Shown piece by piece: positions 44,373 through 52,879 of a stretch of 64,000 nucleotides of DNA (positions are counted from its first letter, which is position 1; the number at the start of each line of letters is the position of its first letter). The translations under genes were made by a program, and so were the position numbers. Source of the DNA: Microbacterium saperdae (GTDB taxonomy: Bacteria > Actinomycetota > Actinomycetes > Actinomycetales > Microbacteriaceae). The notes beneath the pieces were generated by a model that saw only the letters and a program-made list of their open reading frames with translations, did not search any database and was not told where the DNA came from. The stretch covers positions 2,852,001-2,916,000 of the forward strand of contig NZ_VFOX01000001.1 of NCBI RefSeq assembly GCF_006716345.1. Direction: 5' to 3'.

Positions 44373-46061
44373 TCAGCGCGCCCGCGCCACCCTGCGCTCG
44401 TCCCACACCGGTTCGTCGGACTCGTAGACGGCCCCGTCCGAGCCGAACACCAGGAACCGATCGAACGAGCGCGCGAACCAGCGGTCGTGCGTGACCGCGA
44501 GCACCGTGCCGTCGAAGCGCTCCAGCGCCTGTTCGAGTGCCTCGGCGGACTCGATGTCGAGGTTGTCCGTCGGCTCGTCGAGCAGGAGCAGCGTCGCGCC
44601 GGAGAGCTCGAGCAGCAGCACCTGGAATCGGGCCTGCTGACCACCCGACAACGACTCGAAGGTCTGCTGCGCCTGGCGCACGAGTCCGTACCGGTCGAGG
44701 GCCGAGCTGGCGGCGTCACGCGGCATCCCGGTGCGCCGGTCGTCACCGCGATGCAGGATCTCCAGCAGCGTGCGACCGACGAACTCCGGATGCGCGTGCG
44801 TCTGGGCGAACAGCCCTGGCACCACCCGCGCGCCGAGCACGGCACGGCCGGCGTGCGCGACCTCGCTCAGCTGCTCCCCCGTCGACGTGACATGACCGAG
44901 AGACGGATCCGGGTCGGTGCCCCCGCGGGCGAGCAGCCGCAGGAAATGCGACTTGCCCGAGCCGTTCGAGCCGAGCACCGCCACGCGATCGCCGTACCAG
45001 ACCTCGGCGTCGAACGGTTTCATGAGACCGCTCAGCTCCAGCTGATGCGCCACCACCGCGCGCTTTCCCGTGCGCGCTCCGCGCAGCCGCATGTCGAAGT
45101 CCTGCGCGGGCGGGCGCTCCTCGGGCGGTCCCGCGTCCTCGAACTTGCGCAGCCTGGTCTGGGCCGCCTGGTAGCGCGACGCGAAGCCGTCGTTCGCCGA
45201 GGCCTTGACCTTGAGATTGGCGACCAGGAGCAGCAGCTTCTCGTGCTGCTCGTCCCAGCGTCGGCGCAGTTCATCGAGCCGGTCCATCCGGTCGCTGCGT
45301 GCCTGGTGATAGGTGCCGAATCCGCCACCGTGCACCCACGCCGTGGCGCCGGCTCCGCCCGGTTCGAGGGTGATGAGCCGATCAGCCGCCCTGGCCAGCA
45401 GTTCTCGGTCGTGCGAGACCAGGAGCACGGTCTTCGAGGTCTGCCGCAGCTGCTCCTCGAGCCACCGCTTCGCGGGCACGTCGAGATAGTTGTCCGGCTC
45501 GTCGAGCAGCAGCACCTGATCCGGCCCCCGCAGCAGCGCCTCGAGGGCCAGCCGCTTCTGCTCGCCGCCCGAGAGGGTGGTCAGCTCGCGATAGCGCGCA
45601 CGCTCGAACGGCACGCCCAGCGCGGCCACCGTGCACTGATCCCACACGGTCTCGTGCTCGTAGCCACCGGCGTCCGCGTACTCCGCGATGGCCGAGGCGT
45701 AGGCCATCTGCGTGTCGTGCTCGTCCCGCTCGATCAGGGCGTTCTCCGCCGATTCGAGCCCTTCGGCTGCCGCGCGTATACGCCGCGGGGCGACCCGGAC
45801 GAGGAGCTCGTGCACGGTCTGCCCCGGTTCCCCGTGGCCGACGAACTGATCCATGACGCCGAGTCCGCCGTCGATCGTGACGACGCCGTCGTCGGCGGCC
45901 TGGTCTCCGCGGATGATCCGCAGCAGCGTGGTCTTGCCGGCGCCGTTCGGCCCGATCAGCGCGCTGGTCGAGCCCTGCCCGACCCGGAAGGTCGCGTCGT
46001 CGAGAAGTGGTCTGCCATCCGGCAGCGTGAGTGAAATGCCTGAGACATCGATGTAGCCCAC
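44373..46061 (-). CDS. ABC-F family ATPase
   Basis: A 562-residue soluble protein with two ABC cassettes and no membrane segment. The first has Walker A GPNGAGKTTLL and signature LSGGEQKRLAL with LLLDEPDNYLD; the second has GSNGSGKSHFL, LSGGQQARFQV and LLLDEPTDNLD. A charged linker of about 80 residues (DELRRRWDEQHEKLLLLVAN) separates them. ABC-F proteins act on the ribosome; some protect it from antibiotics, others regulate translation, and sequence does not decide which. I choose GTG 46061 with AAGGACGG upstream. The gene lies 85 bp downstream of the histidine-kinase operon. Confidence 0.88.
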   Translation of the reverse strand: MGYIDVSGISLTLPDGRPLLDDATFRVGQGSTSALIGPNGAGKTTLLRIIRGDQAADDGVVTIDGGLGVMDQFVGHGEPGQTVHELLVRVAPRRIRAAAEGLESAENALIERDEHDTQMAYASAIAEYADAGGYEHETVWDQCTVAALGVPFERARYRELTTLSGGEQKRLALEALLRGPDQVLLLDEPDNYLDVPAKRWLEEQLRQTSKTVLLVSHDRELLARAADRLITLEPGGAGATAWVHGGGFGTYHQARSDRMDRLDELRRRWDEQHEKLLLLVANLKVKASANDGFASRYQAAQTRLRKFEDAGPPEERPPAQDFDMRLRGARTGKRAVVAHQLELSGLMKPFDAEVWYGDRVAVLGSNGSGKSHFLRLLARGGTDPDPSLGHVTSTGEQLSEVAHAGRAVLGARVVPGLFAQTHAHPEFVGRTLLEILHRGDDRRTGMPRDAASSALDRYGLVRQAQQTFESLSGGQQARFQVLLLELSGATLLLLDEPTDNLDIESAEALEQALERFDGTVLAVTHDRWFARSFDRFLVFGSDGAVYESDEPVWDERRVARAR

Positions 46062-46146
46062 CGTGCGTGGCCGTCCTTCCGCCCGCAACTGTCGAGCCGA
46101 CCAGGCTATCAGCTGCCGGGATCGACGACATTCACGGGCGCGGCAC

Positions 46147-47940
46147 TCACTCCGGAAGGCTGAGGGTGTTCAGCACCTCGGTGCGCGGGGCGGCCGGGAG
46201 CGTGAACCGGAACTCCGTCCCGACGCCCTCCTCGCTCTCGACATCCATCGCTCCCCCGTGCGCGATCACGATCGCCCGGGTGATCGTGAGACCCAGTCCG
46301 ACTCCGGGCACGGCGTTCTGCGTGGCTGTCGACGCGCGGAAGAAGCGGGTGAAGAGCATCCCCTGCTCATCCTCGGGGATGCCGACGCCGGTGTCGCGCA
46401 CCGAGATCTGCACACCGCCGTCGACCAGGGCGAGGCGCGCGGTCACGCTGCCGCCTGGGGCGGTGAACTTGATCGCGTTGGAGAGCAGGTTGTCCAGCGC
46501 CTGACCGATGCGCCCCGGATCGACGAGAGCACGCACCGGCACATCCGGAACATCGGCCGTGAGGGCGATGCCCTCGCGCTGGGCGTGCGGCCCCGCGGAG
46601 ACGACGGCGGAGCGCACGAGCTCCGCGACGTCGGCATCGGCACGGTCGAGGGGGAATCGGCCCGACTCGACCTGAGCGGTGAACAGCAGGTCACCCACGA
46701 GATTGAGCAGGCGTTGCGCGTTGCGCTCGATGATGCCGACGAACTCCTGCTGATCGTCGGTGAGCGGTTGTCCTGGGTCGTTCTGCAGCAGATCGAGGAA
46801 TCCGATGATGGCGCTCAGCGGGGTGCGCAGCTCATGAGAGATCATCCCGACGAACTCGTCCTTCATGCGCGCGACCTCGACGGCCCTGCTCTCGTCGGTC
46901 ACGACCAGCAGGTACCCCTGCTGCGTGCCGTCGCCGTCCCGGTGCGGGCTGACGGTCACGCGGGCGGGGACCGTCGTGCCCGCCGCCGTCGTCACCGACA
47001 GGTCGCCGTCGACGATCTGCTCGGCGTCGACGCGGGCGAACAGCGCCTTGACGCCCTGGGCGAGCTCGGGAGTCTCGAGCGGATCCGCACCCCCGGGGCA
47101 GTCCTGCGCCAGCATCGTGAGCACGGAATCCGGGAAGAAGCGATCGACGCGCACATCCTGCATCGCCTCGGCGTAGCTGATGCCGAGGAGGCGCTCCGCA
47201 CCGGGGTTCCATGCCGTGATGCGCCCCGCGCGATCGGTTCCGATGACCGCCTGCGCGGTGATCGACGACCACAGGCCCTCGTAGGAGTCGACCAGGACCT
47301 GGTTCTGCAGCTCCTTCTCGCGCAACTGCACGAGCATCGCGACGTTGTCGGTCAGCGCCGCAGTCCGCTCGGCCACGAGTCGTTCCGCCTGCTCGGCGCG
47401 CACGCGCTGCTGACGCGACAGCTCGTTCACGACTGCGGCCATCGCCGAGAAGACCAGCGGCCCGACCACTCCGCGCAGCCACTCGATAGGAGTGTCCGGC
47501 GGGCTGGCGAAGTACGGCATGAGCAGAGCGAGCGAGGTGAGGCCGCCCACGACGAACACGTAACGGATGCCCGGCGCCGCGGCGATCCACACCACGGGAA
47601 GCAGCACGAGTGATCCGAAGATCGACGAGGCCCCGCCCGTTCCCGCCCGGAAGAGTCCCAGTCCGAGGATGTCGATCATCGGGATGATCAGCACGACCCA
47701 GCCGTCGTACACCCGCAATCCGCTGAGGATGGCGGCGTGCACCGTCGCGAGCAGCACGATGGCGATGCCCGCGAGAGCCGCGAACCCCTGAACGAAGGCG
47801 AGATCGGGGTTGAGCCAGGCCACGAGGGCGCCCACGACGATCGCGATCGTCGTGGGCGCCTGCTTCAACAGCGGGCTCGGATTGTCGAACAGCCGGTACC
47901 AGCGGTTCTCGGCCCGATCCCGAGGCGTCGCGGCGTTCAC
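46147..47940 (-). CDS. Membrane-bound PAS histidine kinase
   Basis: A 597-residue sensor kinase. About six membrane helices span residues 28-170, a coiled-coil-like stretch follows (RQQRVRAEQAERLVAERTAA), and a PAS domain covers about 220-350 (AVIGTDRAGRITAWNPGAER). The HisKA box is ISHELRTPLSAIIG with phospho-acceptor His369. The ATPase domain has N488 in LLSNAIKF, DTGVGIP and GVGLGLTITRAI. It lacks a receiver domain of its own. Its start overlaps the stop of the receiver gene by four bases. It is the last gene of a seven-gene overlapping operon, and its probable partners are that receiver and the receiver-deacetylase fusion. Confidence 0.92.
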   Translation of the reverse strand: MNAATPRDRAENRWYRLFDNPSPLLKQAPTTIAIVVGALVAWLNPDLAFVQGFAALAGIAIVLLATVHAAILSGLRVYDGWVVLIIPMIDILGLGLFRAGTGGASSIFGSLVLLPVVWIAAAPGIRYVFVVGGLTSLALLMPYFASPPDTPIEWLRGVVGPLVFSAMAAVVNELSRQQRVRAEQAERLVAERTAALTDNVAMLVQLREKELQNQVLVDSYEGLWSSITAQAVIGTDRAGRITAWNPGAERLLGISYAEAMQDVRVDRFFPDSVLTMLAQDCPGGADPLETPELAQGVKALFARVDAEQIVDGDLSVTTAAGTTVPARVTVSPHRDGDGTQQGYLLVVTDESRAVEVARMKDEFVGMISHELRTPLSAIIGFLDLLQNDPGQPLTDDQQEFVGIIERNAQRLLNLVGDLLFTAQVESGRFPLDRADADVAELVRSAVVSAGPHAQREGIALTADVPDVPVRALVDPGRIGQALDNLLSNAIKFTAPGGSVTARLALVDGGVQISVRDTGVGIPEDEQGMLFTRFFRASTATQNAVPGVGLGLTITRAIVIAHGGAMDVESEEGVGTEFRFTLPAAPRTEVLNTLSLPE

Positions 47941-48284
47941 CGCTGCACCCGCCGCAGGATCTCGTGCATGTCGGCTCCGACGATCGGCTTGGGGAGCGCC
48001 GCATCCGCCGGCGGGTAGTCCGTGGCGTCGAGGACGGAGCTGATCACGAGGAAGCAGTCGGGGAAGCGCTCACGCACCAGACCCGCGCACTCCTGGCCGG
48101 AGATCCCCGGCAGGAGGAGATCGAGCACCGCCACGACGGGATCGATGTCGGAGAACGCGGCGATCGCGGCTTCCGCGTCAGCCGCGGCGAAGACGTCGAA
48201 GCCCTCGCGGTCGAGGTACCGGCGCAGCAGCGCGGTCTGATCGGCGCTGTCCTCGACGACGAGAGCGAGCGGTCGGCCGCTCAC
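47937..48284 (-). CDS. Stand-alone response-regulator receiver domain
   Basis: A 115-residue receiver without an output domain. The acidic pocket is VVEDS, phospho-acceptor Asp55 lies in VAVLDLLLPGISG, and a Ser/Lys pair (LVISSVL, LPKPIVG) completes the site. It resembles CheY/Spo0F-type proteins that relay phosphate or act by direct binding. Both ends overlap neighbouring genes by four bases: the 47-residue membrane-protein gene upstream and the kinase gene downstream. It could be a phosphate shuttle or sink between the kinase and the receiver-deacetylase. Confidence 0.9.
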   Translation of the reverse strand: MSGRPLALVVEDSADQTALLRRYLDREGFDVFAAADAEAAIAAFSDIDPVVAVLDLLLPGISGQECAGLVRERFPDCFLVISSVLDATDYPPADAALPKPIVGADMHEILRRVQR

Positions 48285-48424
48285 CGGAGGAACATCTCTC
48301 GCACGATCACGACGACGACGACGATCGCCAGGGCGAGCAGCCCCTGCGGAACGAGGCGGTACTCACGGCGACGGTCCGCGGCGATCTCCTCGACTTCCGC
48401 GTCGCGTGTGGGTGTCTCGGTCAT
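48281..48424 (-). CDS. 47-residue single-pass membrane protein
   Basis: A small gene that fits exactly between the glycosyltransferase and receiver genes, with ATGA-type four-base overlaps at both ends. The protein has an acidic N-terminal half (TPTRDAEVEEIAADRRREYR) and one hydrophobic helix (LLALAIVVVVVIVREMFLR). I do not recognise a family. Position after a processive-type glycosyltransferase recalls PgaD/IcaD-type accessory membrane proteins, which are likewise small, though it is not clearly homologous. The double overlap is strong evidence that it is translated. Confidence 0.75.
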   Translation of the reverse strand: MTETPTRDAEVEEIAADRRREYRLVPQGLLALAIVVVVVIVREMFLR

Positions 48425-49908
48425 GAGTCGACCCGTCCGATCTTCTCGGTCTTGATCCATGAGGCGTCGGCTCGACGCCACTCCTTGATGTACGAGTCCA
48501 CGGTGATGGCGCACAGCAGAGAGCCGTAGCCGCAGACGTAGAGCAGCAGCCCGGCGAAGAAGCGGCCTCCGGGGAGGCGCTCGACGGCGCGCGCGAGCCA
48601 GATCCCCAGCATCGAGATCGGTCCCCACAGATAGAAGATCACGGCCCAGATGAAGCGGGTCCGGTCGGTCAAGGCGAAGCCGAGCTCCGCCAGTCCGCGT
48701 TCGAACAACCAGGGGAACAGCGCGATCGCCATCAGGATCAGCGCCCCCAGGCCGGGGAACATCAGCGCTTCCCGCCAGGACTGCCGCCCGATCCGCGGAT
48801 CGAGCTGCACGGCGTACAGCATCGAGAACAGGTAGATGCAGGCCGCCGAGATCCACATGAAGCGGAAGACGAAGTCGGCGATCTCGCTGTGCAGGATGAG
48901 CAGCGTGAGCATGCCTGCCGCCGCCAGGATCATGAACGCGGGCAGAAGGAGGATCGTGAACCACGCGAGTCCGAACGGGATGCTCCCGAGGTTGTGCACG
49001 CGGCTGGGCCGGAACCAGAGCTTGCGGTAGATCGAGGTGAGCTGCACGTTACCGCGAGCCCAGCGCAGACGCTGCTTCCACAGGCTGTCGACCGTGCGCG
49101 GCTCCTCCGCGTACACGACGGCATGCGGCTCGAAGACCATCCGGCGGCCCTTGAGCTGGCTCTCGAACGTCGTCATGGTGTCTTCCGCGAGCGTCCCAGT
49201 CGGGATGCGCCCGCCGATCGCCTCGAGGTTCGCCCGCGAGTGCAGTTGCGCCCCTCCGGCGAGGCACGCGATCGCGCCGCCCACGTTCTGGGTGCGCCGG
49301 GCGGAGAGCTGCCCGATGACGTACTCGATCGCGATGAAGCGGGTGAGGTAGTTGCGGTCCCGGCTGCCTTCGGCGATGTACGCCGTGACGGCACCGACCT
49401 TCTCGTCGGCGAGGTGCCGGGTGAGCTTGCGCAGGGAGTCTCTGGCGAAGATGACGTCGGCGTCCATAATGAGCACGGCCTCGGTCCACTCGTCCGCGAG
49501 CACGATGTCGAGCCCGTGGTTCAGAGTGTGCGCCTTGCCCTCGCCGCCGACCTCGCGCCGCAGGTGCACGACCCGACCGGGATAGGCGGCCGCCTTGGCA
49601 TTGACGATGTCCGGGGTGTCATCCGTGGAGGCGTCATCGACGACGAAGACCCGCAGACGATCGGCCGGGTATTCGAGCTGGAGCAGCCGTTCGATCGCCG
49701 GGCCGATGACCAGCCCCTCGTTCCACGCCGGGATCAGCACCGCGACGCGCGGGTGGTACGGTGCGGCCTTGGCGTAGTGGTTGCGGAACGCGTGCAGGGG
49801 CAGTGACAGGAACTGCAGTCCGGTGTTGATCACGGGCAGAGTGCCCACCAACACGCAGATCAGCAGGAAGACGACGAAGGCTGTCTCGAGCCAGGTGAGG
49901 TCTGTCAT
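48421..49908 (-). CDS. Processive-type family 2 glycosyltransferase
   Basis: A 495-residue membrane enzyme. One helix precedes the GT-A domain and four to five follow it. Catalytic motifs are DDAS (91-94), DAD (149-151), TLAED (239-243) and QRLRW (279-283), the D,D,D,QxxRW set of cellulose, hyaluronan and poly-GlcNAc synthases. It would polymerise a nucleotide sugar on the cytoplasmic side and could export the chain. No PilZ domain is present, so control by cyclic di-GMP is not indicated. It overlaps the PHP gene and the small membrane-protein gene by four bases each. Confidence 0.92.
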   Translation of the reverse strand: MTDLTWLETAFVVFLLICVLVGTLPVINTGLQFLSLPLHAFRNHYAKAAPYHPRVAVLIPAWNEGLVIGPAIERLLQLEYPADRLRVFVVDDASTDDTPDIVNAKAAAYPGRVVHLRREVGGEGKAHTLNHGLDIVLADEWTEAVLIMDADVIFARDSLRKLTRHLADEKVGAVTAYIAEGSRDRNYLTRFIAIEYVIGQLSARRTQNVGGAIACLAGGAQLHSRANLEAIGGRIPTGTLAEDTMTTFESQLKGRRMVFEPHAVVYAEEPRTVDSLWKQRLRWARGNVQLTSIYRKLWFRPSRVHNLGSIPFGLAWFTILLLPAFMILAAAGMLTLLILHSEIADFVFRFMWISAACIYLFSMLYAVQLDPRIGRQSWREALMFPGLGALILMAIALFPWLFERGLAELGFALTDRTRFIWAVIFYLWGPISMLGIWLARAVERLPGGRFFAGLLLYVCGYGSLLCAITVDSYIKEWRRADASWIKTEKIGRVDS

Positions 49909-50621
49909 CGGGAACCGGAATCCTCGGCCAGCAGAGCGGTGACGCGACTGTAGCGTCCGACGTCCGCGGCGACGTGGCTGTCGGTGGAGGCGACGATCTC
50001 GGCCCCTGCGGCGCGCAGTGCCGCGAGCGTCGGAGCCTCAGGGCATCCCCACTTCTCGTTGACCTCGACGAGGGTTCCGGTGGCGGCCGCAGCACGCGCC
50101 CACGCGCCCACCCGCTCGGAGCCCAGGTCGCTCTCGGCGAGACCGATCTTGGGGAGGATGGAGAAGCAGTGCGCGAGCTGGTTGCCCGGGTATCGCTGCA
50201 TGGAGGAGATGAGCGCCGAGACGAACTGGTCGAGCACGTCCTCCGCGCCCCAGCCGTCCGCGATGCGTTCGCGCACGGCGGTGGGGCCGAGAGGGCCGTC
50301 GACGCCGGGGAACTGATGATCGGCGATCAGGATGCGGTCGATCCCGGCCGGCAGCGCGGGGATGTCGAGGTCACCGGCCGCCGTGAGGATCTTGGCCTCC
50401 ACACCCGTGAGCACCGAGAGCCCCTCCGGGACGTCGAGTGCTCGCACGGCGGAGAGGTACTCGGGCACCCAGGTCGTGCTCTGGCGCACGTGATCCACCA
50501 GCCGGAGCGTGGTGAGTCCGATCGCCGCGGCCGCCGCGACGTTCTCGGCGAGGGTGGAGACGGCATCGTCGGAGAACGTGGAGTGCACGTGATGGTCACC
50601 GCGCAGCACCTCGTGGCTCAC
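49905..50621 (-). CDS. PHP-domain hydrolase
   Basis: A 238-residue metal-dependent phosphoesterase-type protein. The first PHP motif is GDHHVHSTFSDDA (His11, His13), followed by LVDHV, GVEAKI, ADHQFPG, AHCFSIL and a last motif STDSHVA. The family includes histidinol phosphatase and the CpsB/YwqE protein-tyrosine phosphatases that control capsule synthesis. Its gene overlaps the ATP-grasp gene by GTGA and the glycosyltransferase gene by four bases. A role in removing phosphate from a sugar or protein in the same pathway is inference. Confidence 0.85.
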   Translation of the reverse strand: MSHEVLRGDHHVHSTFSDDAVSTLAENVAAAAAIGLTTLRLVDHVRQSTTWVPEYLSAVRALDVPEGLSVLTGVEAKILTAAGDLDIPALPAGIDRILIADHQFPGVDGPLGPTAVRERIADGWGAEDVLDQFVSALISSMQRYPGNQLAHCFSILPKIGLAESDLGSERVGAWARAAAATGTLVEVNEKWGCPEAPTLAALRAAGAEIVASTDSHVAADVGRYSRVTALLAEDSGSR

Positions 50622-51607
50622 GATTCCTCCTGATGCCCGGCATGCGCCGACACCAGCACGTCCTCCACCTCGACGATGATGTCCTCGAGGAAGCGCACCG
50701 AGGCCACCTCGCGGAACGGCACCCGTGCGGGCAGCTCACGTCCGAGGAACAGGTCGACCACGAGCGACGGGATGTCGACGCCGGCGGCGATCGTCAACGG
50801 CAGCGCACCGGGGAATCGCGGGTTGATCTCGAGCAGGACCGCGCGGCCCGACCGATCGCGTCGGAGCTGGACGTTGGCGACGCCGACGAGACCGATCGCC
50901 TGCGCGAGCGCCGCGGCCGTGTCCTCGAGCTCGGGGTCGCGTACGGTGCGCCCGGCGATTGCGACGCCCGAGTCCACCCGTGCGCGTGTGCGAGGCACCG
51001 CGGCGACGATGTTGCCCTCGGCATCCGCGATCACGTCGACCGAGTACTCCTCACCGGGGAGGAAGTCCTGCACGATGAGGCCCTCGTCCAGAGGGAGTGC
51101 CTCGAGCGCGGCTCGATTCGGCACCAGGCGCACGCCTCGACTGCCCGCGCCCTGACGCGGCTTCGCGAAGACCGGGAACTCCCATTCCACGCTCTCGGCA
51201 TCGGGACCTGCGAGCACCGTGCGCGGCGCGAACCCCGTCGGCGCACAGCGCTCGGCGAGGGACAGCTTGTCGAGCGCCGTGTTCAGCGTCTCGGCGGACG
51301 GCGCCGCCAGCACGGCCGGCGCCAGCTCCTCGCGACGCGCGGCGACGGCCACGAGCTCGACGTCGACCGTCGAGATCACGAGGTCGAGCGAATCCTCTGC
51401 CACGAGTCGCGCGAGCGCAGGCACGAAGTCCGTGTCGCGCCCGGGCGGCACCAGCCGCCGCTGTTCTGCCGGCACCAGGTACAGGCCGCTCGCCCAGCCG
51501 TCCATGTCCGCCGCGAACACCGTGAGGTCGGCACGGCGCAGCAGAGACCTGATCACGGCGACTCCTGCCGGACCACCGGCCCCGGTCACCAGTACACGCT
51601 TCGTCAT
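50618..51607 (-). CDS. ATP-grasp domain enzyme
   Basis: A 329-residue ligase-type protein. An N-terminal Rossmann-like domain (VLVTGAGGPAGVAVIRSLLR) is followed by the ATP-grasp fold: FPVFAKPRQGAGSRGVRLV is the nucleotide-binding loop and AVLLEINPRFPGALPLTIAAG is the metal-binding segment. It resembles carbamoyl-phosphate-synthase-like ATP-grasp proteins found in polysaccharide clusters. It should join an acyl phosphate to a nucleophile, but substrates are unknown. Start and stop overlap both neighbours (one base upstream, four bases downstream). Confidence 0.87.
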   Translation of the reverse strand: MTKRVLVTGAGGPAGVAVIRSLLRRADLTVFAADMDGWASGLYLVPAEQRRLVPPGRDTDFVPALARLVAEDSLDLVISTVDVELVAVAARREELAPAVLAAPSAETLNTALDKLSLAERCAPTGFAPRTVLAGPDAESVEWEFPVFAKPRQGAGSRGVRLVPNRAALEALPLDEGLIVQDFLPGEEYSVDVIADAEGNIVAAVPRTRARVDSGVAIAGRTVRDPELEDTAAALAQAIGLVGVANVQLRRDRSGRAVLLEINPRFPGALPLTIAAGVDIPSLVVDLFLGRELPARVPFREVASVRFLEDIIVEVEDVLVSAHAGHQEES

Positions 51608-52650
51608 CAGCTCTCCCGTCGTGTGAGTTCGTGCGCTCCGACGAACTCGGCTGTCTCGCGGACGACCTCGAGCGGCTCGACGGCGATCCCCCCGCCGAAG
51701 CGGGACCAGTAGCGTGCGGTGGCGCTGACGAAGTCGGGGTTGAGGTAGTCACGGCTCGCCGTCTGCGACTGGAAGCACTCCAGCAGTCGCAGCTTCTGCG
51801 GAAGGTACTGGTCGATCCGCACGAACCGCGTCGGCCGGAAGTCGATCGTCGACGACGGGCTCTGATAGCACGCGACGGTGCCGACGCGACGGGTCGCGAC
51901 GATCGTGGCCTCGCTCACCGCGCGGTGGTCCTGGTGACGGTCGTTCTGCGAGTGCGTGTAGACGATCGTCGGCTGGACCTCGCGCACGACGTCTTCGATG
52001 AGGCGGACGGTCGCACCGCCGCCGGAGATCTCGGTGTCGATCAGATCCTTGAGGAAGAGCCGCGCTCCGAGGATCTCCGCCGCGGCGAGGGATTCGTTCT
52101 GCCTGCTGTCCGCGTCTCCGCCGCGCGCCCCGCGAGAGAGGGTGAGGATCGTGACGTCGTCACCGGCCTGGGCGTGGGCCGCGAGGAGCCCGCCGACACC
52201 GATCTCGACGTCGTCGGGGTGCGCACCGATCGCGAGCACGATGTCCTTCGGCCTGCTCGCCTCTCGACGACGCCGGCCTTCCTCCACCAGACGTCCGACG
52301 GTCTCCACGAGACGCACGTTGTCGAGCGGTTTGGTGAGGAACTCGTCGGCCTGCGCGCGCAGCGCCGAGACGGCGTAGTCGACGGACACGTGCGCCGTCA
52401 TCACCACCACCGGCACGGAGGGGATCAGGCGTCGCAACTCGGCGAGCAGTTCGAGACCGCTCAGCCCGGGCATCTCGATGTCGGTGATCACGAGGTCCGG
52501 GCGTACGGCGGCGACGCGTTCGATCGCGGCCTGGCCGTCGGCTGCGAGGTCGACGACACAGCCGGCGCGCCTCTCCAGCACGGTCTTCACGAGCAGGGCG
52601 ACGTCCGGGTCGTCATCGACGACGAGAACGCGGGGTGCATCCTCAGGCAT
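51607..52650 (-). CDS. Response-regulator receiver fused to PIG-L deacetylase
   Basis: A 347-residue fusion. Residues 1-125 are a complete receiver: Asp12-Asp13, phospho-acceptor Asp57 in ITDIEMPGLSG, Thr85 and Lys107. A short charged linker (EEGRRRREASRPKD) leads to a PIG-L/LmbE de-N-acetylase. Zinc and catalytic residues are in IGAHPDDVEIG (His144, Asp147) and HSQNDRHQDH (His242). PIG-L enzymes remove acetyl groups from GlcNAc-type sugars. There is no DNA-binding domain, so phosphorylation probably switches the enzyme itself. First gene of the operon. One reading frame covers both domains with no sign of a frameshift. Confidence 0.92.
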   Translation of the reverse strand: MPEDAPRVLVVDDDPDVALLVKTVLERRAGCVVDLAADGQAAIERVAAVRPDLVITDIEMPGLSGLELLAELRRLIPSVPVVVMTAHVSVDYAVSALRAQADEFLTKPLDNVRLVETVGRLVEEGRRRREASRPKDIVLAIGAHPDDVEIGVGGLLAAHAQAGDDVTILTLSRGARGGDADSRQNESLAAAEILGARLFLKDLIDTEISGGGATVRLIEDVVREVQPTIVYTHSQNDRHQDHRAVSEATIVATRRVGTVACYQSPSSTIDFRPTRFVRIDQYLPQKLRLLECFQSQTASRDYLNPDFVSATARYWSRFGGGIAVEPLEVVRETAEFVGAHELTRRES

Positions 52651-52679
52651 GTATTCAGCTCTCCTTGGGGAAATTCCCT

Positions 52680-52732
52680 GTCGGCGATGAAGCCGACGGC
52701 GAGCTCTCGATGCCCTTCAACATCGGGAGCTC
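52680..52732 (-). promoter_or_regulatory. Two hairpins in the leader of the receiver-deacetylase operon
   Basis: GTCGGC/GCCGAC (52680-52685, 52692-52697) is a perfect six-base stem. GAGCTCTCGATG (52701-52712) pairs with CATCGGGAGCTC (52721-52732) with one mismatch. They lie 30-82 bases upstream of the first start codon and may fold in the transcript leader. I see no clear promoter hexamers between 52733 and 52879. Confidence 0.4.
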
Positions 52733-52879
52733 AGAGGGAAAGTCGAGCGGGGTTGTGACTCGATTCTGGCATAGGCATGATCGCCCGCGACGCAGCGCTC
52801 CGTGCCGGCCTGCCCTCCGCCCGCAGCCGCGGAGCTCAGAGCGCGCGGCTGAGGCGGGACGGCAACCGGGCGGAGGGGC

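Noticed and set aside
51607..52650. Possibility that the receiver-PIG-L fusion is two genes joined by a sequencing error
   Set aside because: A single frame runs through an ordinary linker, no ribosome binding site or start codon with support lies at the junction, and codon use is even across both domains.
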